From: Athalassotoga saccharophila | GTDB taxonomy: Bacteria; Thermotogota; Thermotogae; Mesoaciditogales; Mesoaciditogaceae | Length of the DNA: 64,000 bases | NCBI RefSeq assembly: GCF_009936215.1 | Contig: NZ_AP019551.1 | Span: 1,326,708-1,390,707 of the forward strand | Direction of reading: 5' to 3' | Part shown: piece after piece, positions 44,316 to 52,929 of the stretch | Layout of the letters: every line of letters begins with the position of its first letter | How positions within the stretch are numbered: position 1 is the first letter of the stretch | Translations under genes and position numbers: made by a program | The notes under the pieces: model-generated | The model's database searches: none | What the model was told of the DNA's origin: nothing | The model's input: only the letters and a program-made list of their open reading frames with translations

Positions 44316-45379
44316 TATTCGAAAGGGGTACTGTCGAGACTCCCGTCTTTATGCCCGTGGGGACCAACGGCGCCGTTAAAATGTGCACGCGAGAATGTGT
44401 AAAGCAGGCCGGCGCTACCATAGTCCTTGCCAATGCCTTTCACCTTTACCTAAAGCCCGGTCTCGAAACTCTTCGTGAATTCGGCGGGATACACAATTTC
44501 GCATCGTGGGACATCCCTGTCCTTACGGACAGCGGTGGCTTCCAGATCTTCAGCCTTTCCAAAAATATAAGAATTGACGATGACGGGGCCGACTTTAAAT
44601 CCCCTTTCGATGGGACCATTCATAGATTTACTCCGGAAAAGGTGGTTGAGATTCAAGAAACCATAGGATCGGACATAGCAATGGTGCTCGATGAATGCCT
44701 TGCGCCAACATACGATCTTGAATCGACGAAAAAATCCATGAAAAGAACCTTTAAATGGGCACAGAGAGCCATTCTTTCCCACAAAAGAAAGGATCAGGCA
44801 CTCTTTGGAATAACCCAAGGAGGATTTTTCGAAGAAACTCGAAGAGAGAGCACAATCGAAATAACATCGCTTCCTTTCGATGGTTTTGGAATCGGAGGAT
44901 TAAGCGTCGGAGAGGATGTAGATACAACGATAAAAATGTTAGACGTTGTTCTACCACTTATGCCTGAAGACAGGCCAAGGTATCTCATGGGAGTTGGGGA
45001 TCCACTTTTAATGTTAGAGGCAATCGAGCGTGGAGTAGACATGATGGATTGCGTTTTGCCAACAAGAATGGCAAGGCACGGCGGAATACTCACATCGGAA
45101 GGACGCATAAATATCCGTGCCGCGATATACGAAATGGACAAAGGTCCGCTTGATCCGTCTTGCAATTGCGAGGTGTGCCACAATTATTCGCGCGGGTACA
45201 TTCATCATCTCATAAAAAGGAATGAGTCGACCGGGATGATCCTTGCGACTTACCACAACATTTATTTCTTAATAGATTTGATGAAAAGATCAAGGTCTGC
45301 TATAATGAATGGAGAGTTTAAAGAGTTCAAAGAAGAAGTGCTATCAAAAATGAAATATCAAAAGAGGCGAGTTTTGTGA
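44264..45379 (+). CDS. tgt: Queuine/preQ1 tRNA-guanine transglycosylase
   Basis: Exchanges guanine 34 for preQ1 in GUN-anticodon tRNAs, 371 residues. Motifs: LTDSGGFQIFSLS with the catalytic Asp, GGLSVGE, MDCVLPTRMARHGG with the nucleophile Asp, and zinc site CNCEVC followed by His. TTG start with AAGGGTGA upstream; the start lies inside ricT, in another frame. GTGA overlap with the next gene. Confidence 0.97.
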   Translation: MRFETTGRDGTARSGKLIFERGTVETPVFMPVGTNGAVKMCTRECVKQAGATIVLANAFHLYLKPGLETLREFGGIHNFASWDIPVLTDSGGFQIFSLSKNIRIDDDGADFKSPFDGTIHRFTPEKVVEIQETIGSDIAMVLDECLAPTYDLESTKKSMKRTFKWAQRAILSHKRKDQALFGITQGGFFEETRRESTIEITSLPFDGFGIGGLSVGEDVDTTIKMLDVVLPLMPEDRPRYLMGVGDPLLMLEAIERGVDMMDCVLPTRMARHGGILTSEGRINIRAAIYEMDKGPLDPSCNCEVCHNYSRGYIHHLIKRNESTGMILATYHNIYFLIDLMKRSRSAIMNGEFKEFKEEVLSKMKYQKRRVL

Positions 45380-46380
45380 CGGAAGATGAGATAAGATCGA
45401 TTCTTTCAAAGATAAGGTATCCTGGTTATGCCAAAAGCATAGTCGACTTTAAAATAGTCAAGTCGATCGAGATAAGTGGAGATGAAGTCAAGATCCTTCT
45501 GAACCTCGCGACAAAAAATGAGGACGTTAGGAATCGCGTTCTTGAGGAGATAAAATCGGCCTTCAAAGGATCGGGAATAAGGCTAATTTTGACAACGGTT
45601 CAAGACCAGCCGACTTCGACGACTGTAGAACAAAAACATTTCGTTCAGAGTGCAAAAAAACGTATAGCAGTTCTAAGCGCAAAGGGAGGAGTCGGAAAGA
45701 CGACAGTTGCCGTTTCCATGGCCATATCTTTGAAGAGGAAAGGGTACAAAGTTGCCATTTTAGATGCCGATATACATGGACCAAATGTACCGAGAATGCT
45801 TGGAACGATTGAGGAAAAAGCGACTGTTGGCGAGAATAAAAAGTTAATTCCGGTCTTTAAAGATGGAATTTATTCAATGTCTCTTGGATACGTCGTCGAT
45901 CAGGAAACGCCGGTTATATGGAAAGGCGCTATGGTCACAAAAGCCATTGTTGAGATGATGGAGATGACAGACTGGCCAGAACTCGACTACTTCATAATCG
46001 ATCTTCCTCCCGGCACAGGAGATGCGGCTCTTACCGTAAAGCAAAATTTGGATTTGGATGGAGCCGTTATAGTTACAACACCGGGTGAACTTTCCATAGC
46101 AGATGCCGTTAGAACCGTTGACTTTTTCAATCAGGTTGGCATAAAAATTTCAGGATTTGTCGAAAATATGGCCTATTTTGTCTGCGATAACTGTCACAAC
46201 AAACTTTATCCTTTTGGAAAGATTGAATTTGGCGATCTGGAAAAAATTTTAGGATTGCCGGGACTTGGAGAGATTCCTTTCGATATAGAAGTCGAAAAAA
46301 GTGCGGACGAAGGAACTCTTGCTCGAGACGGTAACAATGAATATTTTGAAATTGTTGATAAAATTGTCGATAAAATATAG
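45376..46380 (+). CDS. Mrp/NBP35-type iron-sulfur carrier ATPase
   Basis: 334 residues. An N-terminal DUF59 (MIP18-like) domain (about residues 5-75) is followed by a deviant Walker [19 protein letters not shown], as in Mrp/ApbC ATPases, and by a CxxC (CDNC) near residue 270 which binds a bridging cluster. It probably carries Fe-S clusters to apoproteins. GTG start overlaps tgt. Ends 8 bp before proS. Confidence 0.94.
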   Translation: MTEDEIRSILSKIRYPGYAKSIVDFKIVKSIEISGDEVKILLNLATKNEDVRNRVLEEIKSAFKGSGIRLILTTVQDQPTSTTVEQKHFVQSAKKRIAVLSAKGGVGKTTVAVSMAISLKRKGYKVAILDADIHGPNVPRMLGTIEEKATVGENKKLIPVFKDGIYSMSLGYVVDQETPVIWKGAMVTKAIVEMMEMTDWPELDYFIIDLPPGTGDAALTVKQNLDLDGAVIVTTPGELSIADAVRTVDFFNQVGIKISGFVENMAYFVCDNCHNKLYPFGKIEFGDLEKILGLPGLGEIPFDIEVEKSADEGTLARDGNNEYFEIVDKIVDKI

Positions 46381-46388
46381 GAGGAGAT

Positions 46389-48122
46389 ATGTACTGGTCT
46401 AAACTCTATGCTCCAACTTTGAAAGAAGTGCCGTCCGATGCGGACATCAAAAGTGCCGAATTACTCGTAAGAGGCGGATTCATAAGAAAATCTGCCTCTG
46501 GAATCTTTTCCTATCTTCCACTTGGCACGAAGGTCCTTCAAAAGATAACGCAGATAGTCAGGGAAGAGATGAATAGAACAGGGGCCCAAGAACTTTTAAT
46601 GCCTATAATGCAACCTGCCGAGATATGGAAGATAACGGGTAGATGGGAAGATTACGGACCGGAGATGATGAAATTAAAAGACAGAAATGACAGAGAGTTC
46701 ACACTCGGCCCAACTCATGAAGAGATGATAACGACTCTTGTCAAGGATGAGTTGAGATCTTACAAACAATTGCCAGTTAACTTCTACCAGATAAACACGA
46801 AATACAGAGATGAGATAAGGCCACGTTTTGGTCTTTTACGTGGAAGAGAGTTCATAATGAAGGATGCCTACAGTTTTCACACAAGTTACGAATCTCTCGA
46901 TAAGACTTACAAGGATATGTACGATGCCTATTCGAGAATATGCGAGAGAATGGATTTAAAATACGTTGCCGTTGAAGCAGATACTGGAGCGATAGGTGGA
47001 AGCAATTCCCATGAGTTCACGGCCTTTGCCGAAAGTGGAGAGTCAGACATACTCGTTTGCGACAATTGCGGTTATGCTGCCACTCAAGAGAAAGCCGAGT
47101 GTTTAGAAGATGACCTCAAAATCGATGAAGATCAAAAGCCATTGAAATTAGTCGAGACGCCCAACGTCAGAACGGTAGAAGAACTTTCAAAGTTTTTAAA
47201 CGTCGACAAAAGACGCATCGTCAAATCGATGATCTTCGTCGGAAGAAATGGATATATCATGGCGATGATAAGGGGAGATCTTGAAATAAACACCGCGAAA
47301 TTGAAATCTTATCTCGGAGATCAGACCTTAAGGCTTGCAACGGGAGAGGAAGTCTACCAGAAGTTCTCAACGCAGATAGGCTACATAGGGCCAATTGGGG
47401 TAAATGCGAGGATAATAGCAGACAGATCTGTAAAGCCTCTTGTCAATTACATTGTCGGCGGACTTAAGAATGAATATCACTATGTAAACGTGAATCACGG
47501 AAGAGACTTCAAAATAAACGAATATGCCGATATACGTATGGTTGTTGAAGGAGACAAATGTCCAAAATGCGGTCATGAATTGAAGATGAAAAAGGGCATA
47601 GAGGTTGGCCAGGTCTTCAAACTCGGTACAAAGTATTCGGAGAAACTTTCGGCTACCTATGTCGATTCGGATGGAAATGAAAAGTACTACATTATGGGTT
47701 GCTATGGATGGGGAGTTAGTAGAACCATGGCAGCCGTTGTCGAACAATTTCACGACGATCGAGGAATAATATGGCCAAGATCTATAGCACCTTTTGAGGT
47801 CGTGATAACTGTTGTCAACGTTGCGGGTGACCAAATGAAGATCGGATATGAATTGCATGATTTGATCGAAAAAAACGGCATAGACGTGATCTTAGATGAC
47901 AGAGAGGTTTCGGCCGGATTCAAGTTCAAGGATGCCGATCTGATAGGTATACCTTTAAGAATAACGTGCGGGAAATCTCTCGAAAATGGAGAAGTTGAAC
48001 TTAAATTGAGAAATTCAGATAAATCTTTGAAGGTCAAGATCGATGATAAAGATTACCTTATAGAAAAGGTCAAAGAATTACTCGAACTTTACAAACCCGG
48101 TGATCAAGTTGGGAATATTTGA
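46389..48122 (+). CDS. proS: Prolyl-tRNA synthetase (bacterial type)
   Basis: Class II synthetase, 577 residues, the length of the bacterial type with the inserted editing domain. Motifs: [59 protein letters not shown] (motif 2), and [17 protein letters not shown] (motif 3). The editing (YbaK-like) insertion runs roughly from residue 225 to 405 and contains two CxxC-like pairs flanking it. GGAGGAG ribosome site 5 bp upstream. Confidence 0.97.
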   Translation: MYWSKLYAPTLKEVPSDADIKSAELLVRGGFIRKSASGIFSYLPLGTKVLQKITQIVREEMNRTGAQELLMPIMQPAEIWKITGRWEDYGPEMMKLKDRNDREFTLGPTHEEMITTLVKDELRSYKQLPVNFYQINTKYRDEIRPRFGLLRGREFIMKDAYSFHTSYESLDKTYKDMYDAYSRICERMDLKYVAVEADTGAIGGSNSHEFTAFAESGESDILVCDNCGYAATQEKAECLEDDLKIDEDQKPLKLVETPNVRTVEELSKFLNVDKRRIVKSMIFVGRNGYIMAMIRGDLEINTAKLKSYLGDQTLRLATGEEVYQKFSTQIGYIGPIGVNARIIADRSVKPLVNYIVGGLKNEYHYVNVNHGRDFKINEYADIRMVVEGDKCPKCGHELKMKKGIEVGQVFKLGTKYSEKLSATYVDSDGNEKYYIMGCYGWGVSRTMAAVVEQFHDDRGIIWPRSIAPFEVVITVVNVAGDQMKIGYELHDLIEKNGIDVILDDREVSAGFKFKDADLIGIPLRITCGKSLENGEVELKLRNSDKSLKVKIDDKDYLIEKVKELLELYKPGDQVGNI

Positions 48123-48993
48123 CATATTCAAAAAAGGTCTCGAAAAGACAAAGAATGGATTTTTGGGAAAGGCTCTATCAATTCTAAAGGGTGGAAACTT
48201 AGACAGTGAAAAGATAGAAGAGATAAGGGAACTTCTTTTGCTTTCAGATGTGGGCATCTCCACATCGGATTACATCATCGAAAGGGTGAAAGAGTCAAAA
48301 GAGAAAGATGCGATAGAGGCTCTCAAAAAGGTACTTTTGGAACTTTTAGGTCCAGACGAGTCTATAACATTTGCAAATGAAGGGCTAACTATTTACACAC
48401 TTGTTGGGGTCAACGGATCTGGAAAGACAACAACGGCTGGAAAACTTGCGTTCAGATTTAAAAAAACAGGCAAACGTGTCGTTTTAGGGGCCGGAGACAC
48501 ATTCAGGGCTGCTGCGATAGATCAGTTAAAGGAATGGGGAAAGAGAGTTGGGGTGCCGGTAATATCACACCAATGGGGAGCAGATGCCGGAGCCGTTGTG
48601 TATGACACAGTTACGCATGCGATATCCGAAGGATTAGATGTTGCTTTGATAGACACGGCAGGAAGACTCCACACAAAGGACAATTTGATGAGAGAACTTG
48701 AAAAAATTCACAAAATAATAAAGAAATTAAAACCAGATCAGCCCCAGGAGGTTCTTCTCGTCTTGGATTCGACGATAGGACAAAATGCCATACAACAGGC
48801 GAAGATCTTTGGACAGAGCACAGGGGTTACCGGTATCGTGCTGACGAAATTCGACGGAACTGCGAAAGGCGGGATGATCTTTTCTATAAAGAGGGAACTT
48901 AATATACCCGTCAAACTCATAGGAATAGGAGAAGGATTAGAAGATCTAAAGGATTTCAAGGCAACTGAATTTGTAGATGAACTTTTAGAATGA
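48109..48993 (+). CDS. ftsY: Signal recognition particle receptor FtsY
   Basis: SRP-receptor GTPase, 294 residues, with only a short N-terminal region (no acidic A domain), typical of Thermotogae and Gram-positives. G1 [30 protein letters not shown]3 [17 protein letters not shown]4 [11 protein letters not shown] place the start at TTG 48109 ([14 protein letters not shown], like other FtsY N-termini) because a GGTGAT site precedes it; GTG 48100 would fall inside that site. Overlaps proS. Confidence 0.93.
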   Translation: MGIFDIFKKGLEKTKNGFLGKALSILKGGNLDSEKIEEIRELLLLSDVGISTSDYIIERVKESKEKDAIEALKKVLLELLGPDESITFANEGLTIYTLVGVNGSGKTTTAGKLAFRFKKTGKRVVLGAGDTFRAAAIDQLKEWGKRVGVPVISHQWGADAGAVVYDTVTHAISEGLDVALIDTAGRLHTKDNLMRELEKIHKIIKKLKPDQPQEVLLVLDSTIGQNAIQQAKIFGQSTGVTGIVLTKFDGTAKGGMIFSIKRELNIPVKLIGIGEGLEDLKDFKATEFVDELLE

Positions 48994-49928
48994 AAAAGAC
49001 GCTTATCGATATTTACAAAGAAAAGATTTTTCTTGAAAACGGAGAGGATGCTCTCCACCTTGCAGGCGTCATAAGAAGATATGGAAAAGACGGATGGACA
49101 AAGAACAAGATTTCAGAGGCGCTTGGGATGATAGATCCAAAGTTTAGATCTGGTGCAAATGATATCTCTGAAAGAAGAAATGAGATAATGGCTATGTTAA
49201 TGGATCCCAAAAATCATCTTCCAATGGATGAAATAACGATAAAACTTGCAGAAATCGAGGGAATAAGCACAAAAGATTACGCAACGTTTATGGCAGGATG
49301 GAAGAAATTTTTAAAAGAAAATTCGGCCTATTTTGATGATTTCCTCGATCTCTATCTGGTCTTTGCGATGAAGAAGAATCAAAGCAGTGATAATGGTATA
49401 ATAGACGATCTTATAAAGATGACTCAAAATGTTGATTTTTTATCCTTAGATCTGGCAACATTTAACACTTTTGAAGAAATATACAACTCTCTTCTTCCAT
49501 CTGATAAGAAATTTGTTGCGGATTCGATAAAAGATCCTTACGTAAGAGGGGCTCTCACAAGAAATGCGAAGGCATTGCTTATCGTCGATGGAAGTAATAT
49601 AGCGATGGTTGGAAGCCTTTACCCGGATTTAAACAACATTTTTCTTTCCTTTCGTCTCATCGGAAAGATGCATGAAATTCCTTGGCCTTTTAAAATAATA
49701 TTTGACGAGAATTTCGAATACAACCTTAAGGGTACTCAAAGGCGAATCTTCGAAGAAAGGTTTCAAAAACATCCGGATGTGAAATTTCATTCGCCGGCCG
49801 ACGAGTTGATAATAGAAATAGCCAAAAGTACGAACTCGTGGATACTTTCGAATGACAGATACCATGATTATCCCAGGTTCAACGCCACTTTTCTGAGATT
49901 TGACGGAAAAAGGGTATGGAAGGACTAA
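48990..49928 (+). CDS. Protein with C-terminal NYN/PIN-like (Zc3h12a-type) nuclease domain
   Basis: 312 residues. The first 190 are helical and not recognised. The C-terminal 120 residues look like the Zc3h12a-type NYN (PIN-like) RNase domain: ALLIVDGSNIAM (first Asp), KIIFDENFEY, FHSPADELIIEIAKST, WILSNDRYHDY (Asp pair). The conserved acidic residues needed for metal binding all appear in place. It starts 4 bp inside the ftsY stop. A role in RNA turnover is possible; that it works with FtsY is only a positional inference. Confidence 0.65.
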   Translation: MKKTLIDIYKEKIFLENGEDALHLAGVIRRYGKDGWTKNKISEALGMIDPKFRSGANDISERRNEIMAMLMDPKNHLPMDEITIKLAEIEGISTKDYATFMAGWKKFLKENSAYFDDFLDLYLVFAMKKNQSSDNGIIDDLIKMTQNVDFLSLDLATFNTFEEIYNSLLPSDKKFVADSIKDPYVRGALTRNAKALLIVDGSNIAMVGSLYPDLNNIFLSFRLIGKMHEIPWPFKIIFDENFEYNLKGTQRRIFEERFQKHPDVKFHSPADELIIEIAKSTNSWILSNDRYHDYPRFNATFLRFDGKRVWKD

Positions 49929-49932
49929 TACA

Positions 49933-50988
49933 ATGATTTACAAGTCTTTTGTCATGCTTTTTCGGGACCGACAGGCCTTACTCATGTTCTTTCTTCTTCC
50001 CATAGTTTTGATGTTCATACTCGGTTTCGTCATAGAAGGGCTTTCCGGCAGTAAGACGGCCGTTAACGTTAAAATAGGGGCATTTACGACCTCACCTGAA
50101 CTCGAAAGAATGATAACGCAGGCAGCCTCAGGAAGCGGTGTAGAATTTGAATTTGTTGGCAGTGAAGAGGCTCTAAATCGTTTATTGCTCTCTGGGAATG
50201 TCCAAATGGGAGCGATCCTTGGCCAAAACTCCTTGACATTTATATACAATCAATCCTTTGGCCAGTACAACAACTATCTGAAGATTCTCCAAGATGTTAT
50301 TGCCGGAAGCGTTGTGAGCGGAATTTCGAATGTCAAAAATTACATACAATTAAAACCCATATCCGTTGAAAGTGGAAGTTTAACCGTCATAGGATTTATA
50401 GTTCCTGGAGTTATAGCCATTTCAATAACGATAGCCGGGATGTTTGGAATGGCCATAATCACTGGAAATTACAGACAAAACGGGATCTTAAAAAGACTTT
50501 CAGTTACTCCTGTTAAGGGTGGCACTTTCTTTCTTTCTCTTGCCTTTGTAAGGTTTATAATTTCCGTTTTGGCATCTGTGCTGACTATTTTGCTCTCGGA
50601 ATGGTTCTTTTCTACCTCTTACAATGTGAACTGGCCGATGTTTTTACTCTTCGTCTCGAGTGGTATTTTTCTGTCACTTGGAATAGGACTTTTGATTTCG
50701 ATGATTTCGAGGGATCTATGGACCATCCTCAACATAACGACGATTTTATCCGTCACGATGATGCTCTTTTCGGACGTTTTCTTTCCTTATTCGATAATGC
50801 CTGATTACATGAGAATAATATCCCACATTTTACCGATTTCATATTTTGCACAGGGTCTAAGATATACGCTCGGTATAGAAGCAATGTACACAAATGATTT
50901 CATCATTATTACCTCTACTTTTATCTTGATAGGCCTTGGAATGATATCTGTCGGTGGTACATTGATTATGAAGATGGAAAGAAGGTAA
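49933..50988 (+). CDS. ABC-2 type transporter permease
   Basis: 351 residues with an N-terminal membrane helix (LMFFLLPIVLMFILGFVI), a 120-residue extracytoplasmic loop and five more helices (from IVPGVIAISITIAGM), typical of YhgE/ABC-2 exporters. The RLSVTPVKGGTFFLSLAFVR segment is the conserved cytosolic loop. No ATP-binding subunit is adjacent, so it must pair with one encoded elsewhere. ATG 49933 preceded by GGAAGG at 9 bp is chosen; substrate unknown. Last gene before the tRNA pair. Confidence 0.9.
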   Translation: MIYKSFVMLFRDRQALLMFFLLPIVLMFILGFVIEGLSGSKTAVNVKIGAFTTSPELERMITQAASGSGVEFEFVGSEEALNRLLLSGNVQMGAILGQNSLTFIYNQSFGQYNNYLKILQDVIAGSVVSGISNVKNYIQLKPISVESGSLTVIGFIVPGVIAISITIAGMFGMAIITGNYRQNGILKRLSVTPVKGGTFFLSLAFVRFIISVLASVLTILLSEWFFSTSYNVNWPMFLLFVSSGIFLSLGIGLLISMISRDLWTILNITTILSVTMMLFSDVFFPYSIMPDYMRIISHILPISYFAQGLRYTLGIEAMYTNDFIIITSTFILIGLGMISVGGTLIMKMERR

Positions 50989-51000
50989 TCTCATACCTCT

Positions 51001-51029
51001 TGAGCAATTGATTTTTTTGTGATATACTT
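51001..51029 (+). promoter_or_regulatory. Promoter of the tRNA-Ser/tRNA-Arg pair
   Basis: TTGAGC (51001-51006), 17-bp spacer, TATACT (51024-51029), 12 bp before the tRNA-Ser 5' end. It probably also drives the DUF177-rpmF-plsX-glmS genes that follow. Confidence 0.75.
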
Positions 51030-51041
51030 CTAAAGTAATTG

Positions 51042-51129
51042 GAGAGATGGCCGAGCGGTCGAAGGCACTTGCCTGCTAAGCAAGCGTGGGATTTTCCCAC
51101 CGTGGGTTCAAATCCCACTCTCTCCGCCA
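51042..51129 (+). tRNA. tRNA-Ser (anticodon GCT)
   Basis: 88-nt type II tRNA. Acceptor GGAGAGA/TCTCTCC, anticodon stem-loop CTTGC-CTGCTAA-GCAAG (anticodon GCT, reads AGC/AGT), a long variable arm (GTGGGATTTTCCCAC), T-arm GTGGGTTCAAATCCCAC, discriminator G and encoded CCA. Confidence 0.97.
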
Positions 51130-51132
51130 GTT

Positions 51133-51209
51133 GTGCCCGTAGCTCAGCTGGATAGAGCGATAGACTGCGGATCTATAGATCGGGAGTTCAAATCTCCCCG
51201 GGCACGCCA
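51133..51209 (+). tRNA. tRNA-Arg (anticodon GCG)
   Basis: 77-nt cloverleaf. Acceptor GTGCCCG/CGGGCAC, D-arm GCTCAGCTGGATAGAGC, anticodon stem ATAGA/TCTAT with loop CTGCGGA (anticodon GCG), T-arm GGGAGTTCAAATCTCCC, discriminator G, encoded CCA. The G34 anticodon is uncommon for bacterial CGN decoding, where ACG with inosine is normal. Begins 3 bp after tRNA-Ser. Confidence 0.95.
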
Positions 51210-51220
51210 AGGTGAATGAC

Positions 51221-51763
51221 ATGTTGAAGATAAAACTTGAAACTTTAAAACATGAACAAAAGATAAAGGTAGTCGAGACAGATCAATGGACAGACCTTGA
51301 CTTGGAAGGAGAATCTTACCCTTACTCTCAGCCGGTGAAGATCGATTTGGAAGTTGAGTTCTCTTCTCAAAGAATATACGTGAGCGGAGAGGTCAAAACT
51401 CAGATAATTCATCCGTGCGACAGGTGCCTTGAACCGGTCAAGGTTGACATAAATGGAAAAGTAGAAGCAGTTTACGTCGAAAATGAAAAAGTCAAAGATG
51501 TCGAAGAAGTTATGGATGAAGTTGGTGTTTTTTATTACAACCCGACGATGGAGTTTTTGGATCTTACGGACAGGATCATCGAATCGATACTCCTTGAGAT
51601 ACCCATGAAGGTGCTTTGTAAGCCGGATTGTAAAGGTTTATGTCCGCATTGCGGGATCAATTTGAATGAGAATCCAGATCATGTGTGTGAATATGAAGAT
51701 GAAAAGGTTGACTCTCCATTCTACGCTTTAAAAAAGATATCTTTTGAATCGAAAGGAGAATGA
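51221..51763 (+). CDS. YceD/DUF177 family protein
   Basis: 180 residues. The DUF177 core HPCDRCLEPVKVDINGKVEAVYV and the C-terminal CKPDCKGLCPHCGINLN cysteine cluster are clear. The family gene is nearly always next to rpmF, as here, and is thought to act in 23S rRNA or large-subunit maturation. ATG 51221 is preferred over GTG 51212, since GGTGA precedes it. It begins only 12 bp after the tRNA-Arg. Confidence 0.9.
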   Translation: MLKIKLETLKHEQKIKVVETDQWTDLDLEGESYPYSQPVKIDLEVEFSSQRIYVSGEVKTQIIHPCDRCLEPVKVDINGKVEAVYVENEKVKDVEEVMDEVGVFYYNPTMEFLDLTDRIIESILLEIPMKVLCKPDCKGLCPHCGINLNENPDHVCEYEDEKVDSPFYALKKISFESKGE

Positions 51764-51765
51764 AA

Positions 51766-51948
51766 ATGGCCGTTCCAAAGAAAAAGCCTTCTCTCACAAG
51801 AACGAACAGAAGAAGATCTGTCTATTACCGTGACAAACATGTAACCGTCACAAAGTGTCCGCATTGTGGAGAACCTATGCTTCCACATCACGTATGTATG
51901 AAATGTGGATATTATAACGGAAAACAGGTTCTTGAAGTTAAGGAGTGA
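51766..51948 (+). CDS. rpmF: 50S ribosomal protein L32
   Basis: 60 residues starting MAVPKKKPSLTRTNRRRS, with the zinc ribbon CPHCGEP...CMKCGYYNGK. An ATG two codons upstream exists, but this ATG gives the usual L32 N-terminus and lies 6 bp after AGGAGA. In operon with DUF177 before and plsX after. Confidence 0.98.
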   Translation: MAVPKKKPSLTRTNRRRSVYYRDKHVTVTKCPHCGEPMLPHHVCMKCGYYNGKQVLEVKE

Positions 51949-51953
51949 CATCG

Positions 51954-52928
51954 TTGGCGCACATAGCGCTTGATGCATTCGGAGGAGATCACGCTCCCTA
52001 TGAAGAAGTAAAGGGAGCGCTTTTGTTCGTTGAAAAAACTGGTCACAAAGTTACCCTTGTCGGAGATGAAAAAAAAATATCTCCTCTTATTCCAAAAGAT
52101 TCAAAAATAGAAATAGTAAATGCTCCGGAAAGATTTGGAATGAGTGCCAAGCCGACAGAAATACTCAAAAGAAAAGAGGCATCGATGAATGTCGCCGCAA
52201 TGCTCGTCAAAGAAGGAAAGGCAGAAGGATTTGTGAGCGCGGGGAATACCGGTGCCTTGCTTGTTTTGGGAACTTTTTTACTCGGCAGAATGGAGGGAAT
52301 AGAAAGGCCGGCCATAGCGACCGTTATGCCATCTAAAAGTGGTGGGACAGTTTTGATAGATGCCGGCGCCAACCTTTCTCTCAAGCCACCGCATTATGTC
52401 CAACTTGGAATAATGGGAGTTGCATACGCCAAAGGGATTTTAAACAAAAAAAATCCCAAAGTTGGTTTGTTGAATGTTGGCGCGGAAGAAGAAAAGGGAC
52501 CAGATCTTTTGAAAGAAGTCTATTCATTGTTAAAAGATAAATTTGGAGAAACCTTTTGCGGAAATGTTGAGGGAAGGGATGTATTCTACGGAGATGTCGA
52601 TGTGGTGCTTTCGGATGGTTTTAGTGGTAATATAGTCTTGAAGACATCTGAAGGAGTGGGACTTTTCGTCTCGGAAATGCTTAAGAGATCTATAAAGAAT
52701 TCAAATGTAATCCAGAAAATCGGTGCACTTTTGATGAAAGGCACTTTTGACAAATTCAAAGAATCTCTCGACTACAGAAAGTACGGCGGAGCATTCTTGC
52801 TTGGAGTAAATGGTATTGTCGTTAAGGCCCATGGTGCTTCAGACTCGAAGGCCATTTTCAACGCTTTGAATGTTGCCGCAACGGGAATAGATAAGAAGAT
52901 CATCGACACAATACGGGGAAGTGTTTAA
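51954..52928 (+). CDS. plsX: Phosphate acyltransferase PlsX
   Basis: Makes acyl-phosphate from acyl-ACP for PlsY; 324 residues. Opens with IALDAFGGDHAP, then SAGNTGALL, VLIDAGANLSLKP, NVGAEEEKGPDLLKE and DGFSGNIVLKTSEG, all PlsX-typical. TTG 51954, 8 bp after AAGGAG, is chosen; GTG 51945 lies inside that ribosome site. Usual rpmF-plsX order; fab genes do not follow. Confidence 0.97.
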   Translation: MAHIALDAFGGDHAPYEEVKGALLFVEKTGHKVTLVGDEKKISPLIPKDSKIEIVNAPERFGMSAKPTEILKRKEASMNVAAMLVKEGKAEGFVSAGNTGALLVLGTFLLGRMEGIERPAIATVMPSKSGGTVLIDAGANLSLKPPHYVQLGIMGVAYAKGILNKKNPKVGLLNVGAEEEKGPDLLKEVYSLLKDKFGETFCGNVEGRDVFYGDVDVVLSDGFSGNIVLKTSEGVGLFVSEMLKRSIKNSNVIQKIGALLMKGTFDKFKESLDYRKYGGAFLLGVNGIVVKAHGASDSKAIFNALNVAATGIDKKIIDTIRGSV

Positions 52929-52929
52929 G

